Assembly: GCF_947504215.1 (NCBI RefSeq)
Contig: NZ_CANNGO010000001.1
Coordinates: forward strand, 930,001 to 994,000
DNA from: an uncultured Ruegeria sp.
GTDB taxonomy: Bacteria; Pseudomonadota; Alphaproteobacteria; Rhodobacterales; Rhodobacteraceae
DNA length: 64,000 nucleotides
Direction of reading: 5' to 3'
The notes below the pieces were generated by a model. The model made no database searches. It was not told the origin of the DNA and worked only from the letters and a program-made list of their open reading frames with translations. The translations under genes and the position numbers were made by a program. Below, piece by piece: positions 39,245-51,286 of this stretch. Position 1 is the first letter of the stretch. The number at the start of each line of letters is the position of its first letter.

Positions 39245-40304
39245 AACACTGGCACCCGGCGCAAGAATCGGAATCTTGGGTGGTGGCCAGCTGGGCCGCA
39301 TGTTGTCGGTCGCGGCGGCGCGGCTTGGATTTGTCAGCCATATCTACGAGCCGGGCGCGAACCCACCCGCCGGACATGTCGCAGATCACGTCACGACAGC
39401 GGGCTATGATGACGCGGATGCGTTGACGGCCTTTGCCGCCTCGGTCGATGTGATCACCTACGAGTTCGAAAACATCCCGACCGAAGCGCTGAATGTGCTG
39501 GAAGCGCACCGCCCGATCCGCCCGGGACGCGAAGCACTGCGGGTCAGTCAGGACAGGTTGACCGAGAAAGCCTTCCTTCAGGGGCTGGGGTTGAATACCG
39601 CGCCCTTTGCCGACATCACCGATCTGGACAGACTACGCGCCGCAATTGATGCGATCGGAGCGCCAGCGATCCTTAAAACCCGCCGTTTTGGCTATGATGG
39701 CAAAGGTCAAGCACGGCTTCGCGCACCAGAAGACGCCGAAGCGGCATTGTCCGAGATGGCCGGAGCACCAGCCATTTTGGAAGGATTTGTTGAGTTCACA
39801 CATGAGGTCTCAATCATCGCGGCACGGGGTCTGGATGGTCAGGTCGCCTGTTTCGATCCGGGCGAGAATGTGCATCGAGATGGTATCCTGCACACGACCA
39901 CCGTCCCTGCCCGGCTGCCACCTGCGCAGCGCACCGATGCTATCCTAGTAGCGGCCAACATCCTGAACGCCTTGGACTATGTGGGTGTCATGGGGATCGA
40001 GCTGTTTGTGACGCCGAAGGGACTAGTTGTGAACGAGATTGCGCCGCGTGTGCATAATTCGGGTCATTGGACACAGAACGGCTGTGCCGTCGATCAGTTC
40101 GAACAACACATCCGTGCCGTCACAGGTTGGCCGTTGGGTGATGGGCAGCGCCACTCGGACGTGGTGATGGAGAACCTGATCGGGCATGATATGGACCGAG
40201 TGCCGGACCTGGCACGGGAGAGCGATGTCGCGTTGCATCTCTACGGCAAAGCCGAGGTTAAGGCGGGCCGTAAGATGGGCCACTTCAACCGGATGGTTCG
40301 TTAG
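39237..40304 (+). CDS. purK: 5-(carboxyamino)imidazole ribonucleotide synthase
   Basis: [46 protein letters not shown]-grasp; overlaps purE. Confidence 0.97.
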   Translation: MSETLAPGARIGILGGGQLGRMLSVAAARLGFVSHIYEPGANPPAGHVADHVTTAGYDDADALTAFAASVDVITYEFENIPTEALNVLEAHRPIRPGREALRVSQDRLTEKAFLQGLGLNTAPFADITDLDRLRAAIDAIGAPAILKTRRFGYDGKGQARLRAPEDAEAALSEMAGAPAILEGFVEFTHEVSIIAARGLDGQVACFDPGENVHRDGILHTTTVPARLPPAQRTDAILVAANILNALDYVGVMGIELFVTPKGLVVNEIAPRVHNSGHWTQNGCAVDQFEQHIRAVTGWPLGDGQRHSDVVMENLIGHDMDRVPDLARESDVALHLYGKAEVKAGRKMGHFNRMVR

Positions 40305-40373
40305 GGTTAATCGCGCATCCGCGCGAGGCATCTAGCAGGAGTATTTGCGAAAAGATGAAGAGTTGGCGCGGCG

Positions 40374-41525
40374 CTAGGTTATGAACCTGGCGGCGATGTC
40401 TCCGGACATGTAGCTGACGCGCCCACCAGCCATCGTGGCAACGACCCGGTGATTTTCAGCGTTCAAGATGACAAGGTCCGCACGTTTACCGGGTGCCAAC
40501 GCTCCGCGATCTGTCAGACCCAATACCTTGGCCGGGCCGGATGAGATCAGAGCCCACGCACCGGCCAGATCCAGCAGACCGCTTTTGGTCAGCATCAGCG
40601 CGGCACGACGCGGACTGGGATAGTGGTAATCCGACGCAAGCGCATCACACAGGCCCATAGCGATCAGGTCCAAGGCACTCGCGTTGCCTTTGTGCGAGCC
40701 ACCCCGCACCACGTTGGGCGACCCTAGTATGATGTAGTCCCCGGCTGTGCGTGCAGCTTCGGCGGCGTCCAGCGTTTCGGGAAACTCAGCGACGGAGACA
40801 CCGCGCGCGCGCCACCAGGCCCGCGCCTCAGCCGTTGCATCATCATGGCTGCCCAGACGAATGCCAAGATCAGCAAGGTCGGAACAAAGCACCTCTAGCG
40901 CAGCCGGAACTTCACCCCTGCGCGCGTGCATGGTCTGCAACATCTCAAGATGGGTTTCCGGGCTACGCCCGGCCTTCAGGGCTTGTCCCGTCAGACGTGG
41001 TGGCGTTCGGCTTTGTGCCAACCGGCCGTGCGGTAAGTGGTCGTTGAACACCACATAGGGCACCTGCCATCTCGCGATCCGTTCTGGCAATCCGGCATAA
41101 TCATCCAGCATATGGGTCTCAAAACGCAGCTGTGGGATCAGGTCTGTCACCACACTGCCTTTCACAGCAGCAATCGCGTCAAAGACCTGAGAGGCAAATG
41201 CCGGTCCACGCACGCCGCCCTCCCAGCTGTAAAACTGCGCCAGAACAGCGGTGGTAATACCATTGGCAGCCAACTCGGCCTCAACCGAAAGGATGCCTTC
41301 ATCCATCTGCTTCATTGCACCCCGGCGCGGCGCAATATGGCGTTCGAACCCGTCGCCGTGCAGATCCACAATACCAGGCAAGACAGTGTAGCCGGACAGA
41401 TCCACTTGCGGCCCCGCAGGATCCTGTTGCACCTGCCCGTCAGCGATGGTCAGGTTCGCGCGCGACAATCCGACATCTGGCAGCAAGACATCCGCGCCTG
41501 ACAAAGTCACCTCCAATGCCGTCAT
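40374..41525 (-). CDS. PhnM-like alpha-D-ribose 1-methylphosphonate 5-triphosphate diphosphatase
   Basis: [95 protein letters not shown]; amidohydrolase-type PhnM. Confidence 0.88.
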   Translation of the reverse strand: MTALEVTLSGADVLLPDVGLSRANLTIADGQVQQDPAGPQVDLSGYTVLPGIVDLHGDGFERHIAPRRGAMKQMDEGILSVEAELAANGITTAVLAQFYSWEGGVRGPAFASQVFDAIAAVKGSVVTDLIPQLRFETHMLDDYAGLPERIARWQVPYVVFNDHLPHGRLAQSRTPPRLTGQALKAGRSPETHLEMLQTMHARRGEVPAALEVLCSDLADLGIRLGSHDDATAEARAWWRARGVSVAEFPETLDAAEAARTAGDYIILGSPNVVRGGSHKGNASALDLIAMGLCDALASDYHYPSPRRAALMLTKSGLLDLAGAWALISSGPAKVLGLTDRGALAPGKRADLVILNAENHRVVATMAGGRVSYMSGDIAARFIT

Positions 41526-42295
41526 TGCGTCGGTTCCGAGTCCGGTTCTGAGCAGTCTTCTCCGATGCAGATCTCATCAATCACGTCCATCACCCCGTCA
41601 AGCCAAGTGATTTGCGGGTCAAACTGCCCGAATTCGATGAAATGCAGCGCTTGCGCCATGACACGTGGATTGTTCATCATGAAGGTGTGGGTCACAGGCA
41701 GAATGATGTAGTCGGCCATCCCTTCTACTTTGGTGGTTTCAATCGATACTTTCCCATCATCCGGACCATCAATCAGCGATGAAAACACCGGGTTCAGAGA
41801 ATTCCGTCCTGCGATCACGCCCAGTTCAAAATCAACCGGCGGCAATTGTCGGGGTATGCCTGCGGGTCCTGTTCCCAGTTGCAGGCCTGCGGGCCCGTTC
41901 AGGTAGCCAAACACTTCCCAGGCGCTGAGTTCATCAACCAACTGACTGCCCTGATTTGGCGGGCCCAGCATAACGGTACGGCCCAGATTACTCGGCCGAT
42001 TGTCCTGCAACCAGTAACGCAGCAATATCCCCCCCATGGAGTGAGACACGACATTCGCAGTATCTTCACCGCATGCTGCAAACGCGTCGGGCAAGGTTTG
42101 GTTTGCCAAATCAGGGATGCCCATATCGGTTGACGGATAACCAGGGCGAACAACTGTGTAGCCATGGGTTTTGAACAATTGCTCCATGACGGAAAAAGAT
42201 GCCTCGGTCCGCGCAAGACCATGCAGTAGGATCACGCATTTCGCGCTAACTGCGGCAGGGAAAAGGCAAAAGAGGAAGGCGAACAGGAATCTCAT
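41522..42295 (-). CDS. secreted alpha/beta hydrolase (lipase-like)
   Basis: Signal peptide [33 protein letters not shown] oxyanion region; nucleophile elbow [16 protein letters not shown]; 4-bp overlap with the phnM-like gene. Confidence 0.87.
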   Translation of the reverse strand: MRFLFAFLFCLFPAAVSAKCVILLHGLARTEASFSVMEQLFKTHGYTVVRPGYPSTDMGIPDLANQTLPDAFAACGEDTANVVSHSMGGILLRYWLQDNRPSNLGRTVMLGPPNQGSQLVDELSAWEVFGYLNGPAGLQLGTGPAGIPRQLPPVDFELGVIAGRNSLNPVFSSLIDGPDDGKVSIETTKVEGMADYIILPVTHTFMMNNPRVMAQALHFIEFGQFDPQITWLDGVMDVIDEICIGEDCSEPDSEPTQ

Positions 42296-42333
42296 ACCCG
42301 CCAGATAAAGCCTATCCTTCGGCAATGAAAGAC

Positions 42334-43206
42334 CTAGCCACGCCGGGGTCGCGCGACGGCCAATGCTATGCCGCCGAGGACGAGCGCTGCCCCCACGACC
42401 AAACGTGGTCCGGCTGTTTCGCCAAGCAGTATGACACCAGCGACAATAGCAATAACCGGAACGCTAAGTTGCACAACAGCCGCTGTTGACGGGACAAGCT
42501 GTGGCAGCACGCGATACCAAAGCGCATAGCCCAGCCCTGAGGTCACACCACCCGACAGCGCGGCCAAGACGTATCCAAACACGCTCATTTGCCAAGCCTC
42601 GCCAAGGGCCAGCAAAGCCACGGCTGTCACGGGCAGTGCCACAACAAAGTTGGCAGCCGTCCCTTCCAACGCATCCGGTTCGGATCTTCCGGCAAGCGAG
42701 TAAATGGCCCAGCCGACGCCTGCCGTGACCATCAAGACCGCCCCGACCAGATCCACCTGGATCGCGCCGGATGGCCACAAGACCCAGGCCAACCCGCCCA
42801 GCGCCAGTCCGGCGCCCGCAAGCTGCTTAGCTGTCGGTATTGTTCCTGTCAGAGAAGTGGCGGCAAACATCGTGATCTGCACCACCCCGAAAAGGATCAA
42901 GGCACCCAGCCCTGCGTCGAGCGTCAGATAGGCCACGGAAAACCCGATCATGTAAAGCGACAGAGACCCAGCCCCGACGATCCGTCTACGGTTGCTCAGG
43001 GTCAAACGACCACCGCGCAATTTCACCAAACCAGCAAGGACCAGAGCCCCCGTAAGAACCCGGACAACGGCAAAGCCGGCTGGATCACTGGCACCGCTGT
43101 CAATTGCAAGACGGTTCAGGATGGAATTCGACGCAAAGGCGCACATTGTCAGCGCTATTAGCAGAAACAATCTCATATCAACGGCATAGCTGCTTGCACG
43201 CGACAT
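42334..43206 (-). CDS. DMT family (EamA-type) transporter
   Basis: About 10 TM helices; [35 protein letters not shown]...[30 protein letters not shown]. Confidence 0.92.
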   Translation of the reverse strand: MSRASSYAVDMRLFLLIALTMCAFASNSILNRLAIDSGASDPAGFAVVRVLTGALVLAGLVKLRGGRLTLSNRRRIVGAGSLSLYMIGFSVAYLTLDAGLGALILFGVVQITMFAATSLTGTIPTAKQLAGAGLALGGLAWVLWPSGAIQVDLVGAVLMVTAGVGWAIYSLAGRSEPDALEGTAANFVVALPVTAVALLALGEAWQMSVFGYVLAALSGGVTSGLGYALWYRVLPQLVPSTAAVVQLSVPVIAIVAGVILLGETAGPRLVVGAALVLGGIALAVARPRRG

Positions 43207-43291
43207 TGATACTCACTTTCGCGATCGTTTTGATCTGCGGCCGGAACTTAGGATTCTAGGCGCAACCATTCCCAATGGAATTCGGAGTTTC

Positions 43292-43324
43292 AAAAAAACG
43301 GGGCTGCACAATGGCGACCCCGTT
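43292..43324 (-). terminator. rho-independent terminator of groESL
   Basis: Minus strand AACGGGG-TCGCCATTGTGCAG-CCCCGTT followed by TTTTT. Confidence 0.75.
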
Positions 43325-43415
43325 CAATAGCATTGACGCTTGTCCGGTCGGCAGCTTGGCCAACAGGCCAAGCGCCATTAGGACTATCAGAACTCGCCGA
43401 GGCGAATTCGGCGTT

Positions 43416-45083
<1,668 letters not shown>

Positions 45084-45122
45084 TTAAGAATAAGCGTCCA
45101 GAGATCAGAGAAAGCGCAGGGC

Positions 45123-45410
45123 TTACTCGATGATCCCCATGATGTCGCTTTCTTTCATCATCAGCAGCTCTTCGCCGTCGACGTTAACCTCTGTGCCGGA
45201 CCATTTGCCGAACAGGATTTTGTCGCCAGCTTTCACAGCCATCGCGATCAGCTCTCCACTGTCCTTACGTGCGCCTTCGCCAGTCGAGACGACTTCGCCT
45301 TCGCTGGGCTTTTCTTTTGCGCTGTCGGGAATGATCAGACCACCAGCGGTTTTTTCGTCGCTTTCGGTACGGCGAACCAGCACGCGGTCATGAAGCGGTT
45401 TCAATGCCAT
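45123..45410 (-). CDS. groES: co-chaperonin GroES
   Basis: [46 protein letters not shown]. Confidence 0.99.
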   Translation of the reverse strand: MALKPLHDRVLVRRTESDEKTAGGLIIPDSAKEKPSEGEVVSTGEGARKDSGELIAMAVKAGDKILFGKWSGTEVNVDGEELLMMKESDIMGIIE

Positions 45411-45467
45411 CTTTGCAGCTCCTTGGGCTCAAAGTTTGTTTTCCTCCCCCCGCCGGTTGGCGAGGCG

Positions 45468-45494
45468 TTATCACTCGACCCTTGCGAGTGATAA
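45468..45494 (-). promoter_or_regulatory. CIRCE operator (HrcA binding site) upstream of groESL
   Basis: TTATCACTC-GACCCTTGC-GAGTGATAA: perfect 9-N9-9 inverted repeat matching TTAGCACTC-N9-GAGTGCTAA except for a symmetric G-to-T change. Confidence 0.93.
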
Positions 45495-45501
45495 CGTCGC
45501 A

Positions 45502-45530
45502 TAGCTAGGGGGTCGATTGCAGCGAGTCAA
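45502..45530 (-). promoter_or_regulatory. groESL promoter
   Basis: Minus strand TTGACT-N17-TAGCTA; expected transcription start falls at the CIRCE edge. Confidence 0.65.
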
Positions 45531-45573
45531 CAAGATGAGAGAGATTTTTTGGTTCGTCCGAAATGAATTGGCT

Positions 45574-46248
45574 TCAATCGGTCTGTTCCCAGCTATAGGC
45601 CCAGTGTTTCAGGCCGTCATACCCGTCATCGGTCAACCCGTAGATGCCCTTTTCCACCTTATCGAACCATCCATAATGGTTGTCTCGCATCAGGCGCGTA
45701 GCCTCGGTCACTCCGGTGGCCACGGCCACGTCCGATCCTTTACTCGCGCCGCACTCAGCAAGATGGCTGGCACACTTCAATGCATCCTGACGGTAGGCCG
45801 TGACGATACCGTGCCGTGTCGCACCCCCTGCGTTTGGATCACCTTCAAGGCGGTCGAATTCCCGCAGCAAGCGTGCGGTCTTTTTCTTGTCCTTACGCGG
45901 TGCGTAAGGACCTGGGTCGCACTGCACCTCGACCTCTCCATCCATCCGCACCGTGATAAGGCCCAGCCCCAACCGGCGACACAGCGCGAGATTGTCCTTC
46001 AACATCCGCCGGGCACTGCGTCCCTTTGGTTTGCACACCGCGATGTAGACCTGATCGGTCAGTTTCAATCTGGTGATCGCCTGATGAAACAACGCCAAAG
46101 AGAATTTTAGCTTGAGCTCGACTATGACTGGGTCAGAGCCTTCGCGAATGGCCACAATGTCTGCCGCGCCGACCTCGCCTTTGACGTCATAACCCTGACG
46201 CTGCAACAAAGCCTTGACGGGTGGATAAAGATCCTGCTCGCGGTCCAT
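45574..46248 (-). CDS. DUF2161 family putative PD-(D/E)XK phosphodiesterase
   Basis: LLQRQGYDVKGEVGAADIVAIREGSDPVIVELKLKFSLALFHQAITRLKLTDQVYIAV; D...ExK arrangement. Confidence 0.8.
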   Translation of the reverse strand: MDREQDLYPPVKALLQRQGYDVKGEVGAADIVAIREGSDPVIVELKLKFSLALFHQAITRLKLTDQVYIAVCKPKGRSARRMLKDNLALCRRLGLGLITVRMDGEVEVQCDPGPYAPRKDKKKTARLLREFDRLEGDPNAGGATRHGIVTAYRQDALKCASHLAECGASKGSDVAVATGVTEATRLMRDNHYGWFDKVEKGIYGLTDDGYDGLKHWAYSWEQTD

Positions 46249-46373
46249 GATCGCATGCTATGCGATTTGCTGCGGAATGCCAGAGGCCGCGTGCAACCCC
46301 TTGGTCCGCCTTGCACACAGCCCTGCGTCGGGGCAAGATCCTGTGCAGAGATCACCCCATCAGGATACCACAC

Positions 46374-47354
46374 ATGCGCCTATTCCTGTTTCTGACCTGC
46401 CTGCTGCTGCCTGCGACGGCTCGCGCCGCCTGCGAGGGCCGAGATCTGAGGGAGGGCTTTGCGCCCGAACTGCAAGCAGAATTGGATCAGGCCCTGATCA
46501 ACTGGCCCTTTTCGGAAGGCAACCATTGGATCGCCACCAAGGGTAACACGGTGCTGCATCTGATCGGAACGATGCACCTGAACGATCCGCGCAAGGATGC
46601 GATCGTCGCGCGGCTGACGCCAACACTCAGTCAGGCCGACGCTTTTTATTTCGAAGTGACTCAAGAGGAGATGAACGCCTGGGAACAGGAACTGGCCATG
46701 GACCCAAGTCAGATCTTGATCACGTCCGGCCCGACCCTGATTGACCTGCTGCCCGAAGAGGCTTGGACAACCCTGTCTTCTGCGCTGGCCGAGCGTGGCA
46801 TACCCAGCTGGATGGGGGCGAAAATGCGCCCCTGGTTTTTGGGGATGGCGCTGACTATGCCTGCGTGCTTAGTTCAGGAACCGGACGCCAATCGTGGGCT
46901 GGACGCGCGTCTGACCGAGCTGGCCAAAGAACAAGGCATTCCCCAATTTTCATTGGAGAGCATTGAGGAACTGATGGCCATGTTCGAAATCTACACCATC
47001 GAAGAACAGGCGGAATCGCTAGCGCGGTGGGTCAATTCGTATGAAAACAGCGACGATCAGATGGCCACCGTTACAAATACTTACTTCGAAGAAAATCACG
47101 CACAGTCTATCGAACTGGGTCGAATTATGGCGCGTGAGTATTCTGGCATGTCACCCGAAGTGTTTGCTGAGGAATGGAGCGCATTCGAACAACACTTGCT
47201 AATCGAGCGGAACAACAACTGGATGTCGCATCTCCTGAACGTTCAGGATCAAACGGCCGTGATAGCCGTGGGTGCAGCGCATCTTGGCGGCAAACACGGC
47301 CTGTTGAACCAATTGCAGCAGGCGGGGTACACCCTGACCCGCTCAGCGTTTTGA
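46374..47354 (+). CDS. TraB/GumN family protein
   Basis: Signal peptide MRLFLFLTCLLLPATARA; VLHLIGTMHLNDPRKDAIVARLTPTLSQADAFYFEVTQ..AVIAVGAAHLGGKHGLLNQLQQAGYT. Confidence 0.9.
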   Translation: MRLFLFLTCLLLPATARAACEGRDLREGFAPELQAELDQALINWPFSEGNHWIATKGNTVLHLIGTMHLNDPRKDAIVARLTPTLSQADAFYFEVTQEEMNAWEQELAMDPSQILITSGPTLIDLLPEEAWTTLSSALAERGIPSWMGAKMRPWFLGMALTMPACLVQEPDANRGLDARLTELAKEQGIPQFSLESIEELMAMFEIYTIEEQAESLARWVNSYENSDDQMATVTNTYFEENHAQSIELGRIMAREYSGMSPEVFAEEWSAFEQHLLIERNNNWMSHLLNVQDQTAVIAVGAAHLGGKHGLLNQLQQAGYTLTRSAF

Positions 47355-47464
47355 CAGGACCTGGCTAAATTCAGGCCAACTGTCGCAGCGAAAACTCTGC
47401 CGGGTGACAACCCAAGCGGACCGCCCTATAAGGCGCGCAAATTCCCATTTTTCAGGATTCCGAC

Positions 47465-48385
47465 ATGACCACCCAAGTATTCGGCCATAAGTCCCCCGAC
47501 ACCGATTCCACCGGCTCTCCTATACTGTGGGCCTGGTACTTGAATGAAGTCAAAGGCGAAGCGGCCGAGCCAGTTTTGCTGGGCGAGCCTAACACCGAAG
47601 CAGCGTTCATGTTGGACCGCTGGAACCTGCCCAAGCCGCGGATCATCGAAGATGTGGCCGAAGGCGCGGCGGTTGTCATCGTTGACACCAACAATCCTGC
47701 TGAACTGCCCGCCAGCATCGACAGCGCCGATATCCAAGCGATCATTGACCACCACAAACTGGTTGGTGGCCTGGAAACCAAAGGCCCAATCGACATCACT
47801 GTACGCCCGCTGGCCTGCACCGCGACGATCATGATCGACCTGATAGGCGATGACGTCGCCAAGATACCCGAAGCTATCAAGGGCGCGGCACTGACCTGCA
47901 TTCTGTCGGACACTCTGGAATTCCGCTCACCGACGACCACCCCGCATGACCGCGCTGTGGCCGAGAAACTGGCGGCCGATCTGGGACTGGATGTTTCCGC
48001 CTATGCCGCAGACATGTTCGCTGCAAAATCCGATGTCTCATCCTTCTCGGATGCCGAGTTGATCCGCATGGACAGCAAGGAATACGAGGTCGACGGCACC
48101 AAGTTCCGTGTCTCGGTTCTGGAAACAACCGCACCAGGCGTTGTGCTGGACCGAAAAGCCAGCCTGGCTGAATCGATGGTGGATGTTTCGAAAGAAGACG
48201 GCGTTGATCAGGTTCTGCTCTTCGTCGTCGACATTCTGAACGAAGAGGCCACTCTGCTGGTGCCCAACGATCTGGTCAAAGGCGTCGCAGAAAAGAGCTT
48301 TGGGGCATCCGTTGAAGGCGACAGCGTCGTTCTCCCCGGCGTGATGAGTCGCAAGAAGCAGATCATCCCCAACCTTAAAGTTTAA
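47465..48385 (+). CDS. ppaC: manganese-dependent inorganic pyrophosphatase
   Basis: VFGHKSPDTDSTGSPILWAWYLN..VVIVDTNNPAELPASID..IIDHHKLVG..TLEFRSPTTTPHD; DHH phosphoesterase. Confidence 0.97.
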   Translation: MTTQVFGHKSPDTDSTGSPILWAWYLNEVKGEAAEPVLLGEPNTEAAFMLDRWNLPKPRIIEDVAEGAAVVIVDTNNPAELPASIDSADIQAIIDHHKLVGGLETKGPIDITVRPLACTATIMIDLIGDDVAKIPEAIKGAALTCILSDTLEFRSPTTTPHDRAVAEKLAADLGLDVSAYAADMFAAKSDVSSFSDAELIRMDSKEYEVDGTKFRVSVLETTAPGVVLDRKASLAESMVDVSKEDGVDQVLLFVVDILNEEATLLVPNDLVKGVAEKSFGASVEGDSVVLPGVMSRKKQIIPNLKV

Positions 48386-48392
48386 AGAATAA

Positions 48393-48427
48393 GCGGGGCC
48401 TATCGCTGTGCAGCAGTCAGGCCCCGC
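48393..48427 (+). terminator. terminator-like hairpin after ppaC
   Basis: GCGGGGCCT-N17-AGGCCCCGC perfect 9-bp stem; weak following T-run (AACCTTGTTCT). Confidence 0.55.
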
Positions 48428-48540
48428 AACCTTGTTCTAAAGATAGCCTCCACCAACAGTTGTACCCAGTGTCGAATCTGATGCGAGTGCCACCGAATAT
48501 TTTTCGGAAGAACGGTGACTAAGCATTGTTTCACAAAGCA

Positions 48541-48735
48541 ATGCTCATCGGTGTTTTGGCGTTTTCACTCACCGCATGCTCTACATCCTGGAACAGGACA
48601 AACCTAGATAGGGCTGTAAAACAACAACCTGTGCGCCATGTCGCCGCATGCCAGATCGAACTGAGCAGCGCCGCGTATCGATCAGTGGCCAATCTTTTGC
48701 CAATCGGTCATAAGGCGTATGCAGTTTCAGCTTGA
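48541..48735 (+). CDS. small putative lipoprotein
   Basis: MLIGVLAFSLTACSTSWNRTNLDRAVKQQPVRHVAACQIELSSAAYRSVANLLPIGHKAYAVSA; lipobox LTAC. Confidence 0.5.
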   Translation: MLIGVLAFSLTACSTSWNRTNLDRAVKQQPVRHVAACQIELSSAAYRSVANLLPIGHKAYAVSA

Positions 48736-48743
48736 GGCCACAT

Positions 48744-49619
48744 ATGACCCAGATCATCCCCTCCCTCGCCACTATCTCGGACCGCTACAAGGCCTTGTTT
48801 GTGGATCTCTGGGGCTGTGTCCACAACGGAATTACAGCCTTTCCCGAAGCCGTCGCCGCCTTGCAGGCCTATCGCGCCAGCGGTGGGTTGGTTGTGCTGG
48901 TCACCAATTCCCCAAAGCCGCGCGCCGGGGTTGCGACCCAGTTGGAGCAATTCAACGTCCCACCAGATGCCTATGACACCATCGCAACCAGCGGCGACTC
49001 GGCCCGGTCAGCGATGTTTCGCAGCGCTGTCGGCGAGAAGGTCTATTTCATGGGAGAATGGGAACGCGATGCAGGGTTCTTTGAACCTTTGAAATTGCTA
49101 CATCATCCCATCCACATCGAACGTGTTCCTTTGGATGAGGCGGAAGGTATCGTGTGTTGCGGGCCGTTTGATCCTATGGCGGATCCTGACGTGAACCGCC
49201 CTGATTTCCTGTATGCAAAGCAGATGGGCCTCAAACTGCTATGTGCCAACCCCGACATCGTCGTCGATCGGGGCGAGGTTCGCGAATGGTGTGCTGGCGC
49301 ACTGGCACGGCTTTACACCGAAATGGGTGGTGAGAGCCTTTTTTTCGGAAAACCGCACCCACCGATCTACGATCTGGCCCGTCGCCGGCTGCAGGAGCTG
49401 GGCACCGACGTTGCGGACGCGGAGATTCTGGCAATCGGCGACGGGCCCCACACCGATATCATGGGCGGAATGGGGGAGGGAATCGATACCCTCTTTATTT
49501 CGGGCGGTCTGGCTGCTGCGGAAACAAAAACATCGCACCATCCACACGCAGAATCACTAACCGATTATATTCAAAAAGAAAATATCAACCCCACCTATAC
49601 AATCGGTCGTCTGAGGTAG
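48744..49619 (+). CDS. TIGR01459 family HAD-type hydrolase
   Basis: YKALFVDLWGCVHNGITAFPEAVAALQAYRASGGLVVLVTNSPKPR..FFGKPHPPIYDLARRRL..ILAIGDGPHTDIMGGMGEGIDTLFISGG. Confidence 0.93.
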   Translation: MTQIIPSLATISDRYKALFVDLWGCVHNGITAFPEAVAALQAYRASGGLVVLVTNSPKPRAGVATQLEQFNVPPDAYDTIATSGDSARSAMFRSAVGEKVYFMGEWERDAGFFEPLKLLHHPIHIERVPLDEAEGIVCCGPFDPMADPDVNRPDFLYAKQMGLKLLCANPDIVVDRGEVREWCAGALARLYTEMGGESLFFGKPHPPIYDLARRRLQELGTDVADAEILAIGDGPHTDIMGGMGEGIDTLFISGGLAAAETKTSHHPHAESLTDYIQKENINPTYTIGRLR

Positions 49620-49720
49620 TTATTTTTCACTTGATTTTCTGCAGTTGCGAAGTAATAAAGTTGCCAACCTTGGCCTGATGGTGGTTTTTTCTTTCACGGT
49701 CGATATCGAGTGAGGGCAAC

Positions 49721-50164
49721 ATGTTGGACAATCTTCCACGCGGAACGATTTGTATCGAAGACATCGAAATGGGCATGACCCGGCATCTGCGCAAAGTGGT
49801 GACAGATGAAGATATCGAGATGTTCGCGCAGATCTCCACTGACCGGAACCCGGTGCATCTGGATGATGACTACGCCCGCGATACAATCTTTGAGGGGCGT
49901 ATCGCCCATGGAATGCTGACGGCGGGCCTGATCTCGGCCGTGATCGGTGAGCAGCTGCCCGGCCATGGTACGGTCTATATGGGCCAGTCGCTGAAATTTC
50001 TGGCCCCTGTGCGCCCTGGTGACATGGTCTATGCAGAGGTTAAGGTGATCGACATGGATGTCGCAAAGCGACGCGTCAAGCTGGACTGCCATTGTTCCGT
50101 CGACGGCAAGAAGGTGCTGGTGGGCGAAGCCATGGTTCTGGCACCGTCGCGCAAATTCGACTGA
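49721..50164 (+). CDS. MaoC family dehydratase
   Basis: KVVTDEDIEMFAQISTDRNPVHLDDDYARDTIFEGRIAHGMLTAGLISAVIGEQLPGHGTVYMGQSLKFLAPVRPGD. Confidence 0.94.
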   Translation: MLDNLPRGTICIEDIEMGMTRHLRKVVTDEDIEMFAQISTDRNPVHLDDDYARDTIFEGRIAHGMLTAGLISAVIGEQLPGHGTVYMGQSLKFLAPVRPGDMVYAEVKVIDMDVAKRRVKLDCHCSVDGKKVLVGEAMVLAPSRKFD

Positions 50165-50353
50165 TCACCCGTCAAAGCAATTAACCAAGAGATTTCCATT
50201 GGAAGGATCGGCCGCAAGTATGCGTCGGTTCTGGTCGCGAACGACCTGATGCGCCTTGATCAGCAAGGCAAGACACCACAGACGTTCGGAATTTTAGATA
50301 GACGTCGAAACGAGACGCTTGAACATAGTCTCGTTGGACAGTACCCACGCGTC

Positions 50354-51286
50354 ATGCAGATTATTCGGGATTTCCAGTTTATCGAACCAAAGGATCGCGG
50401 GGCCAGTGTGGCGATCGGAAACTTTGATGGCGTCCATGTCGGGCATCAGTCCGTCATTGAACTGGCCCGCACTGCGGCACCAGATGCGCCGCTGGGCATC
50501 CTGACATTCGAGCCGCATCCGCGCGAATATTTCATGCCAGAAGCCCCCCCATTCCGTCTGATGCGTGGCAATGCACGCGCGCACCGGTTGCAAAAACTGG
50601 GCGTACAAAAACTCTATGAACTGCCGTTCAACGCGGCGCTTGCCGGTTTGTCGCCCGAGGAATTTGCACACAACGTTATCTGCGGCGGGCTGGGGCTGTC
50701 TCATGTCGTGGTTGGTGCTGATTTCTGTTTCGGCAAAGGCAGGAGCGGAACCGCACAGGATATGGTTGGGTTTGGTCAGGACATGGGGTTCGGTGTCACG
50801 ATCGCCCCGCTGATGGAACGGTCGGAAAACGTTGTGTCGTCTACCGCAATCCGCACCGCTCTTACCGAAGGGCGGCCACGGGATGCCGCTGCCATGCTGG
50901 GTCACTGGCACCGGATCGAAGGCGAGGTTATCGGCGGCGAACAGCGTGGGCGCGAGCTGGGTTTTCCCACTGCAAACATGTCGATCGAAGGCCTTCATCC
51001 CCCAAGGTTCGGCGTCTACGCGGTACTGGTGGACGTGCTGGATGGCCCGCATCAGGGCAGCTATCATGGAGCAGCGTCAATCGGGGTCCGACCGATGTTC
51101 CAAGGTGAAACGCCAAACATTGAAACCTTCCTGTTCGATTTCTCAGGTGATCTTTATGGAGCGACCCTCTCGGTTGGACTGATCGATTTCCTGCGCCCGG
51201 AACTGAAATTCGACGGGCTGGACGGGCTGATTGCGCAGATGGAGGCGGATTGCGACCAGGCGCGCAGTATTCTGGCATCACTATGA
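50354..51286 (+). CDS. ribF: bifunctional riboflavin kinase/FAD synthetase
   Basis: ASVAIGNFDGVHVGHQSVIELA..VVGADFCFGKGRSGTAQDM..RGRELGFPTANMSIEGLHPPRFGVYAV. Confidence 0.97.
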   Translation: MQIIRDFQFIEPKDRGASVAIGNFDGVHVGHQSVIELARTAAPDAPLGILTFEPHPREYFMPEAPPFRLMRGNARAHRLQKLGVQKLYELPFNAALAGLSPEEFAHNVICGGLGLSHVVVGADFCFGKGRSGTAQDMVGFGQDMGFGVTIAPLMERSENVVSSTAIRTALTEGRPRDAAAMLGHWHRIEGEVIGGEQRGRELGFPTANMSIEGLHPPRFGVYAVLVDVLDGPHQGSYHGAASIGVRPMFQGETPNIETFLFDFSGDLYGATLSVGLIDFLRPELKFDGLDGLIAQMEADCDQARSILASL

